Below, one piece after another: positions 26,357 to 34,290 of a stretch of DNA of 40,517 bases (position 1 is the stretch's first letter; every line of letters starts with the position of its first letter). A program made the translations under genes and the position numbers. The notes beneath the pieces are model-generated. The model saw only the letters and a list, made by a program, of their open reading frames with translations, was not told the DNA's origin and did not search any database. Origin of the DNA: Acidobacteriota bacterium (GTDB lineage: Bacteria; Acidobacteriota; Vicinamibacteria; Vicinamibacterales; CAVVIG01); the NCBI GenBank assembly GCA_003222535.1, contig QHWJ01000298.1, positions 1 to 40,517 on the forward strand, written 5' to 3'.

Positions 26357-27466
26357 GTGCCAAAGCGCAGAGACTTCCTCAAGGGCGTCGCCGGTGTTTC
26401 CGCGGCGTTGTTCAGCGGCGGACGTGGTGTCGCGGACGCCGGTATGCCGTCCGGCCAGATCGGCGCCCCCGCGGGCAAGCGCCGTGAGGTGTTCATCGGC
26501 GGCCGCCGTGTGAAGACCGTCGACATTCACGCCCACTGTTTCGTCCCGGAGGTCTGGGACCTCGTGAAGGACTCCAATCTGGCGGCAGCAGCGAGGACCG
26601 GCCTCACCGGCCCCATAGCGCTCGGTAACCCGCAACGGCTGCAGGATATGGATGCCCAGGGCGTCGACTATCAGGTCATCAACATCAACGCCTGGGGATA
26701 CTCGGCAGAGCGCAGCCTGGCGCGCGACATCGTCAAGCTGCAGAACGAAAAAATCTCGCAGTGGTGCGCGGCGCATCGGGACCGATTTGTGGGCATGGCG
26801 TCGGTTGCGTTGCAGTATCCCGATCTGGCGGCCGATCAGTTGGATGAAGCGGTCAGGAGGCTGGGCCTTCGTGGGGCCGCGATCGGAGGCAGCTGCGAGG
26901 GCCAGGAACTGTCGGATCGCAAGTTCGATCCATTCTGGGCAAAGGCGGAAGAGCTCGGGATCATGGTTTTCATGCATCCGCAGCCCGCGCCGGGCACCAC
27001 GCAGAACACTCGACTGCAGGGAAAAGGTGGCCTGGGCAATACCATCGGGAATCCGCTGGAAACCACGGTCTTCCTCTCCCACTTGATTTTCGAGGGAACG
27101 CTGGACCGTTTTCCCGGGCTGAAAATCTGCGGAGCCCATGCGGGTGGGTACCTGCCGTCCTACAGTGGCCGGTCGGATGCGTTCTGCGGGCGAGGAGCCG
27201 GCGCCGCCGATTGCAAGAGCCTCAAGAAACGCCCGAGTGAGTATTTCAAGCGTGAGCTCTTCGTGGACACGATGGTCTTTCACGAAGACGGCCTGCGGCA
27301 TCTGGTCGCCGAGGTCGGCGTCAGCCAGATCTTTTACGGAACGGATTACCCCTTTGACTGGCCCGTCGGCGTGGATTTCGTCTTGAACGCACCGTTCTTG
27401 AGCGACGCCGAAAAGGAAGCGATCCTCGGAGGGAACCTGATCAAACTGCTTCGAATCGCCGCGTGA
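26357..27466 (+). CDS. Tat-exported ACMSD-like amidohydrolase
   Basis: 369 residues from GTG 26357 with AAGGAGA 4 bases upstream. The N-terminus has a twin-arginine-like signal (PKRRDFLKGVAGVSAALFSGG). The amidohydrolase-2 (aminocarboxymuconate-semialdehyde decarboxylase-type) TIM barrel shows the HxH motif in VDIHAHCF, later metal or acid-base His residues in VFMHPQPAPG and CGAHAGGYLP, and the catalytic Asp in FYGTDYPFDWP. Family members hydrolyse or decarboxylate aromatic acids and related compounds. Typical ACMSD proteins are cytoplasmic, so the export signal is unusual. Position right after a TonB receptor suggests a role on the imported compound in the periplasm. Confidence 0.88.
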   Translation: MPKRRDFLKGVAGVSAALFSGGRGVADAGMPSGQIGAPAGKRREVFIGGRRVKTVDIHAHCFVPEVWDLVKDSNLAAAARTGLTGPIALGNPQRLQDMDAQGVDYQVININAWGYSAERSLARDIVKLQNEKISQWCAAHRDRFVGMASVALQYPDLAADQLDEAVRRLGLRGAAIGGSCEGQELSDRKFDPFWAKAEELGIMVFMHPQPAPGTTQNTRLQGKGGLGNTIGNPLETTVFLSHLIFEGTLDRFPGLKICGAHAGGYLPSYSGRSDAFCGRGAGAADCKSLKKRPSEYFKRELFVDTMVFHEDGLRHLVAEVGVSQIFYGTDYPFDWPVGVDFVLNAPFLSDAEKEAILGGNLIKLLRIAA

Positions 27467-27529
27467 AGCCGGTTAGATCGGTCTGCGGCTGAACGGACGC
27501 AGTCGCCCTCCCCGCTCGGCTGAAGCCTT

Positions 27530-27828
27530 CCGCCTTCGCTCGGTAGTTCCCACGAGCTACGGCGGACAAGTCGCGCTACGTTCAACCACTCGCCTGCCTG
27601 CATCCCCGACAGTCGGCGGATGAAAGGCTCGCGCGCTTCAACCGATCCGGCAATCCCAATCTGGCAATCCAATTACTCGATTACCAGATTACCCGATTAC
27701 CAGATTCCGTCTCCAAGCCTCGCGCTCCTTCCACCTGGTTCGCGCTTCAACCGATCCGGCAATCCAATCCGGCAATCCAATCCGGCAATCCAATTACCAG
27801 ATCACCAGATTACCCGATTACTAGATTC
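27530..27828. repeat. palindrome and duplicated low-complexity repeat
   Basis: In the 27467-28154 gap, CCGCC...GTAG...CTAC...GGCGG at 27530-27565 forms an imperfect palindrome. Then a block starting GCGCTTCAACCGATCCGGCAA and ending in GATTACCAGATT words occurs twice, at about 27631 and 27743, 112 bases apart. Inside, AATCCGGC and GATTACC/CCAGATT words repeat several times. No gene is seen up to the PEP-CTERM gene. Confidence 0.75.
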
Positions 27829-27977
27829 AGTGTCTGATTTGTGCGAGCGATCGAGAAGTCAGCCAGAATTGTGTGCCAGTTCGATTCTGAGACGTCTAAA
27901 GTCACCCGGGAATCGGACTCTAGTCGCCGCCCGGATGGATAAAGGGTTTCGTGTGAGCGACTTTTCTCCGCCTTTTC

Positions 27978-27999
27978 GTTTCCCAGCGATCAGGGAAAC
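27978..27999. promoter_or_regulatory. dyad upstream of the PEP-CTERM promoter
   Basis: GTTTCCC and GGGAAAC, 7-bp perfect arms separated by 8 bases, about 70 bases upstream of the candidate sigma-54 promoter. The spacing would fit an activator site; this is inference. Confidence 0.35.
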
Positions 28000-28069
28000 A
28001 TCGCGTCAGAGCCGCGTCAGTCAGCGAAAACGGGATCGGGGCCGGCACGTCCACTCCCCGAGGCCGCTT

Positions 28070-28085
28070 GTGCACAGAACTTGCT
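28070..28085 (+). promoter_or_regulatory. candidate sigma-54 promoter
   Basis: GTGCACAGAACTTGCT matches the sigma-54 consensus TGGCAC-N5-TTGCW in the CAC and TTGCT parts, with exactly 10 bases between the -24 dinucleotide (here TG in place of GG) and the -12 GC. Transcription would start near 28096, about 60 bases before the gene. PEP-CTERM genes are known to be under sigma-54 control in some bacteria. One -24 base is off, so confidence is limited. Confidence 0.35.
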
Positions 28086-28154
28086 CTTCCATCGCTCAAA
28101 GCACGCTTTTGGGCTGAAGGATTCGACGACGACAGATTACGAGGCTATTTGAAG

Positions 28155-28871
28155 ATGCGTCAGCTTACAGTTCTGTTCGCGCTCCTGACGGCGCTGTTCA
28201 TGCCGGCTCCGGCCGCGGCAAGCACGGTGACCCTCACGGATTACAACCTGGGCAATTCAAACTTCTTCAACAACGCAGCCGGAGGCGGTGGACCCTTCGA
28301 GGCGAAGACGACGGGCGCGGCGCTGGGCGATGCGGAATTCATCACCTTCTGCATCGAGTTCAACGAACACTTCTCATACGGCGGCACGTACGGCTTCACA
28401 TTGTCCGACAACGCCGTCAACGGTGGCGTGGCCGGGGGCAATCCCGACCCCGTCTCCGACGCGACCAAGTGGCTTTACTATGAGGTCGTGTCAGGCGGCT
28501 ACACATCGATGTACACCGACGCGACGGGCCTTGGGCTGTCCAACAACGTGGGCGCCGACTTCCAGAACGCGATTTGGTACCTCGAGCAGGAACGCACGGA
28601 GGCCGAGATCGGCGGCCCCACGAGCGCGGGCCGCCTCCTGGCTCAGCGCGCGCTGGATAATCAGGCGGCCTGGATTCCCCTCTATGCAGCCGGCAACAGG
28701 GTTTACGCAATGAATCTGACGGACGCTGCGGGCGGCCTCCATCAGGATCAGTTGGCGTATGAGTCCGCGCCCGAGCCTGGGAGCCTCATGCTGCTTGGAA
28801 CCGGCCTGTTGGTGCTGTCCCGCAAGCTCCTCATCAGAAGATGGAGAAGCCAGGCACCGGTCCGCGCCTGA
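28155..28871 (+). CDS. PEP-CTERM sorting-domain protein
   Basis: 238 residues. A signal peptide (MRQLTVLFALLTALFMPAPAAA) is followed by a 180-residue beta-rich domain with many Gly, Asn and Asp (TVTLTDYNLGNSNFFNNAAG, AEFITFCIEFNEHFSYGGTY, FQNAIWYLEQERTE). The C-terminus has the full PEP-CTERM tripartite signal: APEPGS, a hydrophobic helix LMLLGTGLLVL, and basic SRKLLIRRWR. Such proteins are processed by exosortase and anchored or released with exopolysaccharide. No exosortase gene is in the window. The ATG at 28155 is preceded only by a weak GAAG; the frame is open to 28068 but the signal peptide fixes this start. A candidate sigma-54 promoter lies upstream. Confidence 0.88.
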   Translation: MRQLTVLFALLTALFMPAPAAASTVTLTDYNLGNSNFFNNAAGGGGPFEAKTTGAALGDAEFITFCIEFNEHFSYGGTYGFTLSDNAVNGGVAGGNPDPVSDATKWLYYEVVSGGYTSMYTDATGLGLSNNVGADFQNAIWYLEQERTEAEIGGPTSAGRLLAQRALDNQAAWIPLYAAGNRVYAMNLTDAAGGLHQDQLAYESAPEPGSLMLLGTGLLVLSRKLLIRRWRSQAPVRA

Positions 28872-28895
28872 GGGCACGGCCGACCCGATCCATCG

Positions 28896-30974
28896 CTACC
28901 AGATGCGCACGCGATCTGACGGCGCGAGATACAAACGTTCACCCGGGCTGACCTGGAACGCCGCGTACCACGGATCGAGATTCCTCACGGTGTCGGCACG
29001 ATACTGCGACGGCGAATGTCCATCCGTGAGCAGCAGCTGGCGCAGAAGCGGCTCGCGGAACTTGTCGCGCCAGCTTTGCGCGAAGCTGATGAAGAACTGC
29101 TGATCGCCCGTGAAGCTGGCCTGCACCGGCGCCGTCTGACCTTTGAGCGACAGGCGATACGCGTCGTATGCCGCCGCAAGGCCGGCGACGTCGGCGATGT
29201 TTTCGCCGAGCGTCTGTTGTCCGTTGACGGCCGCGTCAGGCAGCGGCCGATAGGCGCTGTATTGCTGGACGAGCCGGGCGGAGGCCGCCTTGAAATGGGT
29301 GAAGTCCTCCGGCGTCCACCAGTTCACGAGACGGCCGGACGCATCGAACTGACTGCCCTGATCGTCGAAGCTGTGGCTCACCTCGTGACCGATCACCGCG
29401 CCGATCGACCCGTAATTGTTGGCGTTGGTCGCCTCGGCATCGAAGAACGGCGGCTGCAGGATCGCCGCGGGGAAGTTCAGCGCGTTCTGAATCGGCAGGT
29501 TGACGGCGTTGACCGTCTGCGGCGTCATCCACCACTCGTCGCGATCGATCGGCTGGCCGAGCTCCTTCAAGCGCAGCTTGTAATCGTAGTCCTCCGCTCG
29601 CATCGCGTTCCCAAGCGCGTCGTCCTTTGAAATCTCCAGGCCGGAATAGTCCCGCCAGGTGTCTGGATACCCGACGCCGACGATGAGCGTTTCCACTTTG
29701 TGTTTGGCCTGCGATTTGGTGGCGGGTGACATCCAGTCCAGCCGATCGATGCGCGCCACGAACGCCGCTTTGATGTCAGCGACCATCGCCTGCGCGGCCT
29801 GTTTGGAGGCGGGCGGGAAATAACGCGCCGAGTACATCTGTCCGACGGCGTCGCCGATCGCGGCGTTGGCCGATGCGACCGCGCGCTTCCAGCGATCGGG
29901 GATCTCGGGCGTGCCCGAGAGCGTTCGGCCGTAGAAGTCGAAGCGCGCGACAGCAAACGCTTTCGGAAGGAGGCTGGACCACCGGTCCAGCGTGATGTAG
30001 GTCAGGTAGTCCTTCCAGACATCGATCGGCTCGGACCTAACGAGCGCCGACTCGCCCGCGACCGCGCCAGGATGCCAGGCAACGAACGCGGCCTGGCGAT
30101 CGAGACCCGCAGCCGCGAAGTAGCTGGCCCAGTCGAGACCGCGCGCTTTCGTACTGAACGCGTCGCGCGTCCACGGATTGTTCGCCTTGTTCACGTCGCC
30201 GGATTCCTCGCGCGTGGCGTGCGTGCGCGCGATCTTCGTTTCGAGCGCCACGATCCGCTGCGCCTTCGCCTGCACGTCGCCGATCTTCGCGAGATCGAGC
30301 ACCGTGGCGACGTGCGCCGCGTATTTCTCGCGGATGTCCTTCATGTGCGGGCTGTCGGCCAGGTAGTAGTCGCGGTCGGGCATGGCGAGCCCGCCTTGCA
30401 GGAGATACGCCGTATTGCGCGTCGGATCGTTGACATCCTGCGCGACCCAGAGGCCGAACAGGCGATCGGTATGGAAGTTCGTCGCGTTCAGCGGATCGAC
30501 GTCCGCCCGAAGCGCCGAGCCGAGCTCCCGAGCGAGCGCGCGGCGGTCGGCGATCGCGGCGATTCGATCCAGCTGCGGCTTCAACGCCGTAATGCCGCGC
30601 GCCTCGATCGCCGCGTCGTTCATGTACGCGGCGTAGTAGTCGCCTGCTTTCCGCTCGTCCGGTCTCGTCGTCGCGCGGCCGGCGGCTGCCCCTTCCAGCA
30701 ATGCGCGGGTGTGTTCGGTCGCCTCTTCGTCGAGCCTCGCGCCGACTCCCCACGATGCACGGTCCGGCGGGATTTGCGCGTGGCGATCCCACGCGCCGTT
30801 CGCATAGGCGAAAAAGTCGTCGCCCGGTTTGACGGAACGATCCATGCCGGTGATGTCGACGCCATGCGCGGCCGGAGCGAGAGCCGGCGGGGCGCCTCGG
30901 GAGCAATCCGCAGCGGCGATCGCCAGCGCGATGAGCGTCGACGACGGAATGAGCGAATGGAGAAGGCGCGGCAT
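28896..30974 (-). CDS. M13-family (neprilysin-like) zinc endopeptidase
   Basis: 692 residues. The N-terminus (MPRLLHSLIPSSTLIALAIA) is a signal peptide that may be lipoprotein-like, because a Cys follows in AAADCSRG. The M13_N domain begins VDITGMDRSVKPGDDFFAYANGAW. The C-terminal catalytic domain has VIGHEVSHSFDD (HExxH zinc motif), then GENIADVAG with the third zinc ligand Glu and the Asp that orients the His, and the NLPIQNALNFPAA substrate-binding region. It cleaves small peptides in the periplasm or at the cell surface. The start at 30974 was chosen by the signal peptide; the frame is open upstream to 31169 but runs back over the oppositely directed next gene. Strong match to the whole family. 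Confidence 0.93.
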   Translation of the reverse strand: MPRLLHSLIPSSTLIALAIAAADCSRGAPPALAPAAHGVDITGMDRSVKPGDDFFAYANGAWDRHAQIPPDRASWGVGARLDEEATEHTRALLEGAAAGRATTRPDERKAGDYYAAYMNDAAIEARGITALKPQLDRIAAIADRRALARELGSALRADVDPLNATNFHTDRLFGLWVAQDVNDPTRNTAYLLQGGLAMPDRDYYLADSPHMKDIREKYAAHVATVLDLAKIGDVQAKAQRIVALETKIARTHATREESGDVNKANNPWTRDAFSTKARGLDWASYFAAAGLDRQAAFVAWHPGAVAGESALVRSEPIDVWKDYLTYITLDRWSSLLPKAFAVARFDFYGRTLSGTPEIPDRWKRAVASANAAIGDAVGQMYSARYFPPASKQAAQAMVADIKAAFVARIDRLDWMSPATKSQAKHKVETLIVGVGYPDTWRDYSGLEISKDDALGNAMRAEDYDYKLRLKELGQPIDRDEWWMTPQTVNAVNLPIQNALNFPAAILQPPFFDAEATNANNYGSIGAVIGHEVSHSFDDQGSQFDASGRLVNWWTPEDFTHFKAASARLVQQYSAYRPLPDAAVNGQQTLGENIADVAGLAAAYDAYRLSLKGQTAPVQASFTGDQQFFISFAQSWRDKFREPLLRQLLLTDGHSPSQYRADTVRNLDPWYAAFQVSPGERLYLAPSDRVRIW

Positions 30975-31034
30975 GCCGCCTAGTCTACCCGCTCCCATTG
31001 ACATCGACCGCTTGTGCGGGAGACTCTGTCGTTG

Positions 31035-32648
31035 ATGCTCCGCGCGCTGACCCTGGCCGCGCTCTTTGCTGTCTTGCCCGGCGCCGCGTCGGGCCAGGTG
31101 CTTGGCGTGCTCCATGTCAAGGTCACGCTGACGGACGCGACCCGGGCGCCGATGCCCGTCCCACGCCATGCGCTGCTCATCAGCGACAATCCGGCCACCA
31201 GTTCACCCAGGCGGGTCGTCACGGCGCCGGACGGCACTGCGGAGGTCAGGCTTCGCCCTGGGAGCTACACCGTGGAATCGGACGAGCCCGTCACATTCAA
31301 CGGCAAGAGCTATCAATGGACGCAGACGTTGGAGATCACGGCCGGACGCGACGTGATCCTCGAACTGACCGCTGACAATGCGGAGGTCGGAGGCGCACCG
31401 GAGCCATCGGCGTCTCCCGCACCGGAGAACGATCCGTCGCTCCTCCTGCCCCAATGGAAGGACAGCGTTGTCGCCGTCTGGACGCCGCAGTCACGCGCGT
31501 CGGGATTCGTCGTCGACGGCGCGGGCCTCGTCGTGACGAACCAGCGCGTCATCGGCAGCGCCTCGGCGGTGGACGTGCAGCTCACGCCTTCCGTCAAAGT
31601 GGCGGCGCGCGTCCTCGTGGCCGATCGCGTGCGGGATGTCGCGGTCCTCTGGATCGATCCCGTGAACACCGCATCGGTGCGGCCGGTTCCCCTGGACTGC
31701 GCGGACGGATCGAAGCCGCCCTTCGTCCACGGGCAGAGGGTCGTCGCCATCGGCGCGCCGCTCCGCGGGCAGAAGGACGTGTCATTTGGAGAAGTGAGCC
31801 GCGTCGAGCCGCATGCCAGCGTGGCCGACTTCAGGCTTGCGCCCGGCAGCACTGGCGGACCGGTCTTCAACACCGGTGGCGGTGTCGTTGGACTTTCCTC
31901 GGTTGTGGACGACCAGGATGAGAGAAGGCGCAGGGACGCCCGCATTGTCCCCGTCGCCGATGCCTGCGAGGTTGTCAGGTCTGCAGAGAAGGCGATGCAG
32001 ACCGCCGAGCGGCCGGTCGCCACGCGTCTTCCCGTGGAGCCGCTGCGGCCGTTTCCCGTCGACGCGCTCGACGCGGCGGGGCAGCGCCGCCAGGGCAGCC
32101 TGAGCGCCTATCAGCTGTCATCGTCCGACTTCGACATCACCTTTCTCACGCCCGTGTTGGTCTCCGGCTCGCAGCACAGCGCACAGCAGGCGAACACGCG
32201 CGCGGGGAGCACGCGCGCTCCGGACGTGCAGCAAGGAAGGCAGGTCGCGCCCACGGACTTCGGCGGCTGGTCGGAGTACTTTGCGGACGTTCCGCCGGTC
32301 CTCGTGGTTCGCGTCACGCCGAAGTTGCCGCCGATCAAGCATTTCAAGCCGGGGTTTTCGCGGCTGCGCGCCCTTTGCGGGAATGTCCAGGTGACCCCCA
32401 TCCACCCGTTCACCCTCGAGCAGCGTGTGTCCGAGACCGACGCCATTCGCGAAGGCCTCTACGTCTTCGATCCCCAGTCGCTCGGGCCGCATTGCAAGTC
32501 CGTCAAACTCGTGCTGTATTCAGAGAAAGAGCCGGAGAAGCAAGAAACGCGGGCAGTCGATCGGCAATTGATTGAACGGATATGGCAGGACTTCGCCCCG
32601 TATCGGGCTCTCGTTGCTACCGGCAGCGGCGGCCAAGCGGATCGGTGA
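31035..32648 (+). CDS. exported trypsin-fold protein without catalytic His and Ser
   Basis: 537 residues from ATG 31035. A signal peptide (MLRALTLAALFAVLPGAASG) leads to a short beta-sandwich domain (to about residue 115) and an acidic/Pro-rich linker. An HtrA/trypsin-like domain follows: SGFVVDGAGLVVTNQRVIG, ADRVRDVAVLWID, VVAIGAPLRGQ, and LAPGSTGGPVFNTGGGVVGL. Where active proteases read TNxHV, this protein reads T-N-Q-R171-V, and the usual GNSGGP is G-S-T273-G-G-P; only the Asp (D201) is left. It is therefore probably a binding or scaffold protein. The C-terminal third is unrecognised. GGGAG lies 12 bases before the ATG; TTG 31032 and GTG 31014 are alternative starts. It diverges from the M13 peptidase gene. 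Confidence 0.8.
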   Translation: MLRALTLAALFAVLPGAASGQVLGVLHVKVTLTDATRAPMPVPRHALLISDNPATSSPRRVVTAPDGTAEVRLRPGSYTVESDEPVTFNGKSYQWTQTLEITAGRDVILELTADNAEVGGAPEPSASPAPENDPSLLLPQWKDSVVAVWTPQSRASGFVVDGAGLVVTNQRVIGSASAVDVQLTPSVKVAARVLVADRVRDVAVLWIDPVNTASVRPVPLDCADGSKPPFVHGQRVVAIGAPLRGQKDVSFGEVSRVEPHASVADFRLAPGSTGGPVFNTGGGVVGLSSVVDDQDERRRRDARIVPVADACEVVRSAEKAMQTAERPVATRLPVEPLRPFPVDALDAAGQRRQGSLSAYQLSSSDFDITFLTPVLVSGSQHSAQQANTRAGSTRAPDVQQGRQVAPTDFGGWSEYFADVPPVLVVRVTPKLPPIKHFKPGFSRLRALCGNVQVTPIHPFTLEQRVSETDAIREGLYVFDPQSLGPHCKSVKLVLYSEKEPEKQETRAVDRQLIERIWQDFAPYRALVATGSGGQADR

Positions 32649-32667
32649 CGCGGAAGTCATCCTGAGC

Positions 32668-32705
32668 TGCGAGGACGCGTCGGTGATGTGATACGCGTCT
32701 TCCTC
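32668..32705 (+). terminator. stem-loop after the trypsin-fold gene
   Basis: GAGGACGCGT (32671-32680) pairs with ACGCGTCTTCCTC (32693-32705) with a small bulge, about 22 bases past the stop codon. Part of the right arm is T-rich. Confidence 0.5.
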
Positions 32706-32771
32706 GTCATTGCCATCCGCGCGTGCGACGTACGGGAACCGCGCTCGCGTATTCTGATACCCTAGACCGCC

Positions 32772-33752
32772 GTGAAGTCCACGATTCGTTCAGCAGACCT
32801 GGCGCACCTCGCGCATGTCGAGCTGTTGTCGCCGAGGCCGGACGACAGCCTCCGGTTTTTCGTCGACGTCCTCGGCATGACGGAGAGCGGCCGCGGCGGC
32901 GATTCGGTGTACCTGCGCGCCTGGGACGATTACGAGCACCACACGCTCAAGCTCACCGCGTCGAGAGTGGCCGGCATGGGCCACGTCGCGTTTCGCGCAA
33001 CGAGTCCGGAAGCGCTCGAACGGCGTGCCGCGATCATCGACGCCGCCGGCTTCGGCACGGGATGGACAGACGGCGACCTCGGCCACGGGCGCACCTATTC
33101 ATTCAGGACGACCGATGGCCACAAGATGGAGATCTACTACGACACCGAATGGTACGCGCCGCCGCCGAATTTGAAGCCGGCGCTGAAGAATCAGGCCCAG
33201 CGCTTCCCGGCTCGCGGCGTGAATGTCCGACGGCTCGACCATCTCAACCTGCTGGCCGCCGACGTCCGCGCGCTCCGGCTCTTCTTCGAGGATGTACTCG
33301 GGATGCGTACGACTGAGATGATCGTCCTCGACAACGGCGACGAGGCTGGCGCGTGGGTGACGACGACGAACAAGAGCTACGATCTGGCGTTCACCTCCGA
33401 TCATTACGGCGCGCGCGGGCGATTTCACCATCTCACGTATGCGGTCGACTCCCGGGAGGACGTGCTTCGCGGCGCCGATATCTTTCTCGAGAACGGGATC
33501 TACATCGAGACCGGACCTCACAAGCATGCGATCCAGCAAACGTTCTTTCTGTATGTGTACGAGCCCGGGGGCAATCGCGTCGAAGTTGACAGCGCGGGCG
33601 CGCGGCTCGTCCTCGCGCCGGATTGGCAGCCGGTCGTCTGGACGGAGGGAGAGCGGAAGAAGGGCCAGGCGTGGGGCCTGAAGACGATTGAAAGCTTCCA
33701 TACCTACGGCACGCCGCCGATCGAGGAGTACACGGGCCCGCGCCGATCGTGA
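32772..33752 (+). CDS. VOC-superfamily extradiol (catechol 2,3-) dioxygenase
   Basis: 326 residues, no signal peptide. Two beta-alpha-beta-beta-beta modules form the type I extradiol dioxygenase fold. Fe(II) ligands are visible in the second half: His in VRRLDHLNLL, His in GRFHHLTYAVD and Glu in YVYEPGGNRVEVDSAG, the standard 2-His-1-carboxylate site. The first half keeps the non-catalytic module (HLAHVELLSPRPDDSLRFFV). Length is close to the usual 300-320 residues. It should cleave a catechol-type ring next to the two hydroxyl groups, in the cytoplasm. GTG 32772 starts the frame, with a TGATACC box a few bases upstream and no clear ribosome-binding site. No other ring-degradation gene is adjacent. 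Confidence 0.88.
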   Translation: MKSTIRSADLAHLAHVELLSPRPDDSLRFFVDVLGMTESGRGGDSVYLRAWDDYEHHTLKLTASRVAGMGHVAFRATSPEALERRAAIIDAAGFGTGWTDGDLGHGRTYSFRTTDGHKMEIYYDTEWYAPPPNLKPALKNQAQRFPARGVNVRRLDHLNLLAADVRALRLFFEDVLGMRTTEMIVLDNGDEAGAWVTTTNKSYDLAFTSDHYGARGRFHHLTYAVDSREDVLRGADIFLENGIYIETGPHKHAIQQTFFLYVYEPGGNRVEVDSAGARLVLAPDWQPVVWTEGERKKGQAWGLKTIESFHTYGTPPIEEYTGPRRS

Positions 33753-33898
33753 CCGCGCAGACGATCATCCGTTCTTCGCGGACTGCGTGACGTCAGGGGC
33801 ATCCGCGCCCGCAGCTCAGATCAATCAGATGAGTTGGCGAAAGCGCGCGCATTTCTTCGCGATGTCAGGCCGCCTGTGGCGATCAGCAGGGAGGTCGC

Positions 33899-34123
33899 AT
33901 GAAGAAGGTCGTTGGGATCGACCGGAAGATCACGAGGGCCCGCGTCGACACCGCACTCGATCACCTCGCTCGGACGGCCGACGACGTGGAACTGCGCACG
34001 TTCCTCGATAACCACCTGAAGGATGAACTACCGGGCAAGGAGTCCAGGGCGAAGACTACGGGGATTCCTGTGCCGCGTCCACGCATCGCAAGCGCAGGCG
34101 TTGACGCGACGCGGATGCCGTAA
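33899..34123 (+). CDS. small hypothetical protein
   Basis: 74 residues, MKKVVGIDRKITRARVDTAL to IASAGVDATRMP. The first 45 residues are predicted helical and charged (LARTADDVELRTFLDNHLKDELPGK); the C-terminal part is Pro/Arg-rich and probably unordered. No signal peptide or family match that I recognise. Evidence that it is real: AGGGAGG ends 4 bases before the ATG at 33899 and a strong GC hairpin begins right after the TAA. It lies between two VOC genes but its role is unknown. Confidence 0.6.
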   Translation: MKKVVGIDRKITRARVDTALDHLARTADDVELRTFLDNHLKDELPGKESRAKTTGIPVPRPRIASAGVDATRMP

Positions 34124-34143
34124 CGGCCGGCGGCTGCCGGCCG
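34124..34143 (+). terminator. GC stem-loop after the 74-residue gene
   Basis: CGGCCGGC-GGCT-GCCGGCCG, an 8-bp perfect stem starting at the base after the stop codon. No U tract follows, so it may act only as an RNA-stabilising hairpin. Confidence 0.5.
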
Positions 34144-34156
34144 CATGAGCGTTGGG

Positions 34157-34162
34157 TATAAT
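34157..34162 (+). promoter_or_regulatory. consensus -10 box ahead of the exported VOC gene
   Basis: A perfect TATAAT in GGGTATAATCC, about 130 bases before the ATG at 34291. No good -35 match is found at the expected distance. Confidence 0.35.
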
Positions 34163-34290
34163 CCTGGATGGCGCAAACGACGAAGCAACCTGGGTTCATC
34201 TCGTTCGAGAAGCCGAGCGCGCGAGCCGCGATCGCAAGCCCTCACTCGAACGGTATCAAACGCACCAAGGTGCTTCGGTAGGAGACCTGC

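Noticed and set aside
27629-27828. CRISPR-like array or replication iterons
   Set aside because: Repeats are irregular, low-complexity and partly tandem, with no spacers, no cas genes and no replication gene nearby.
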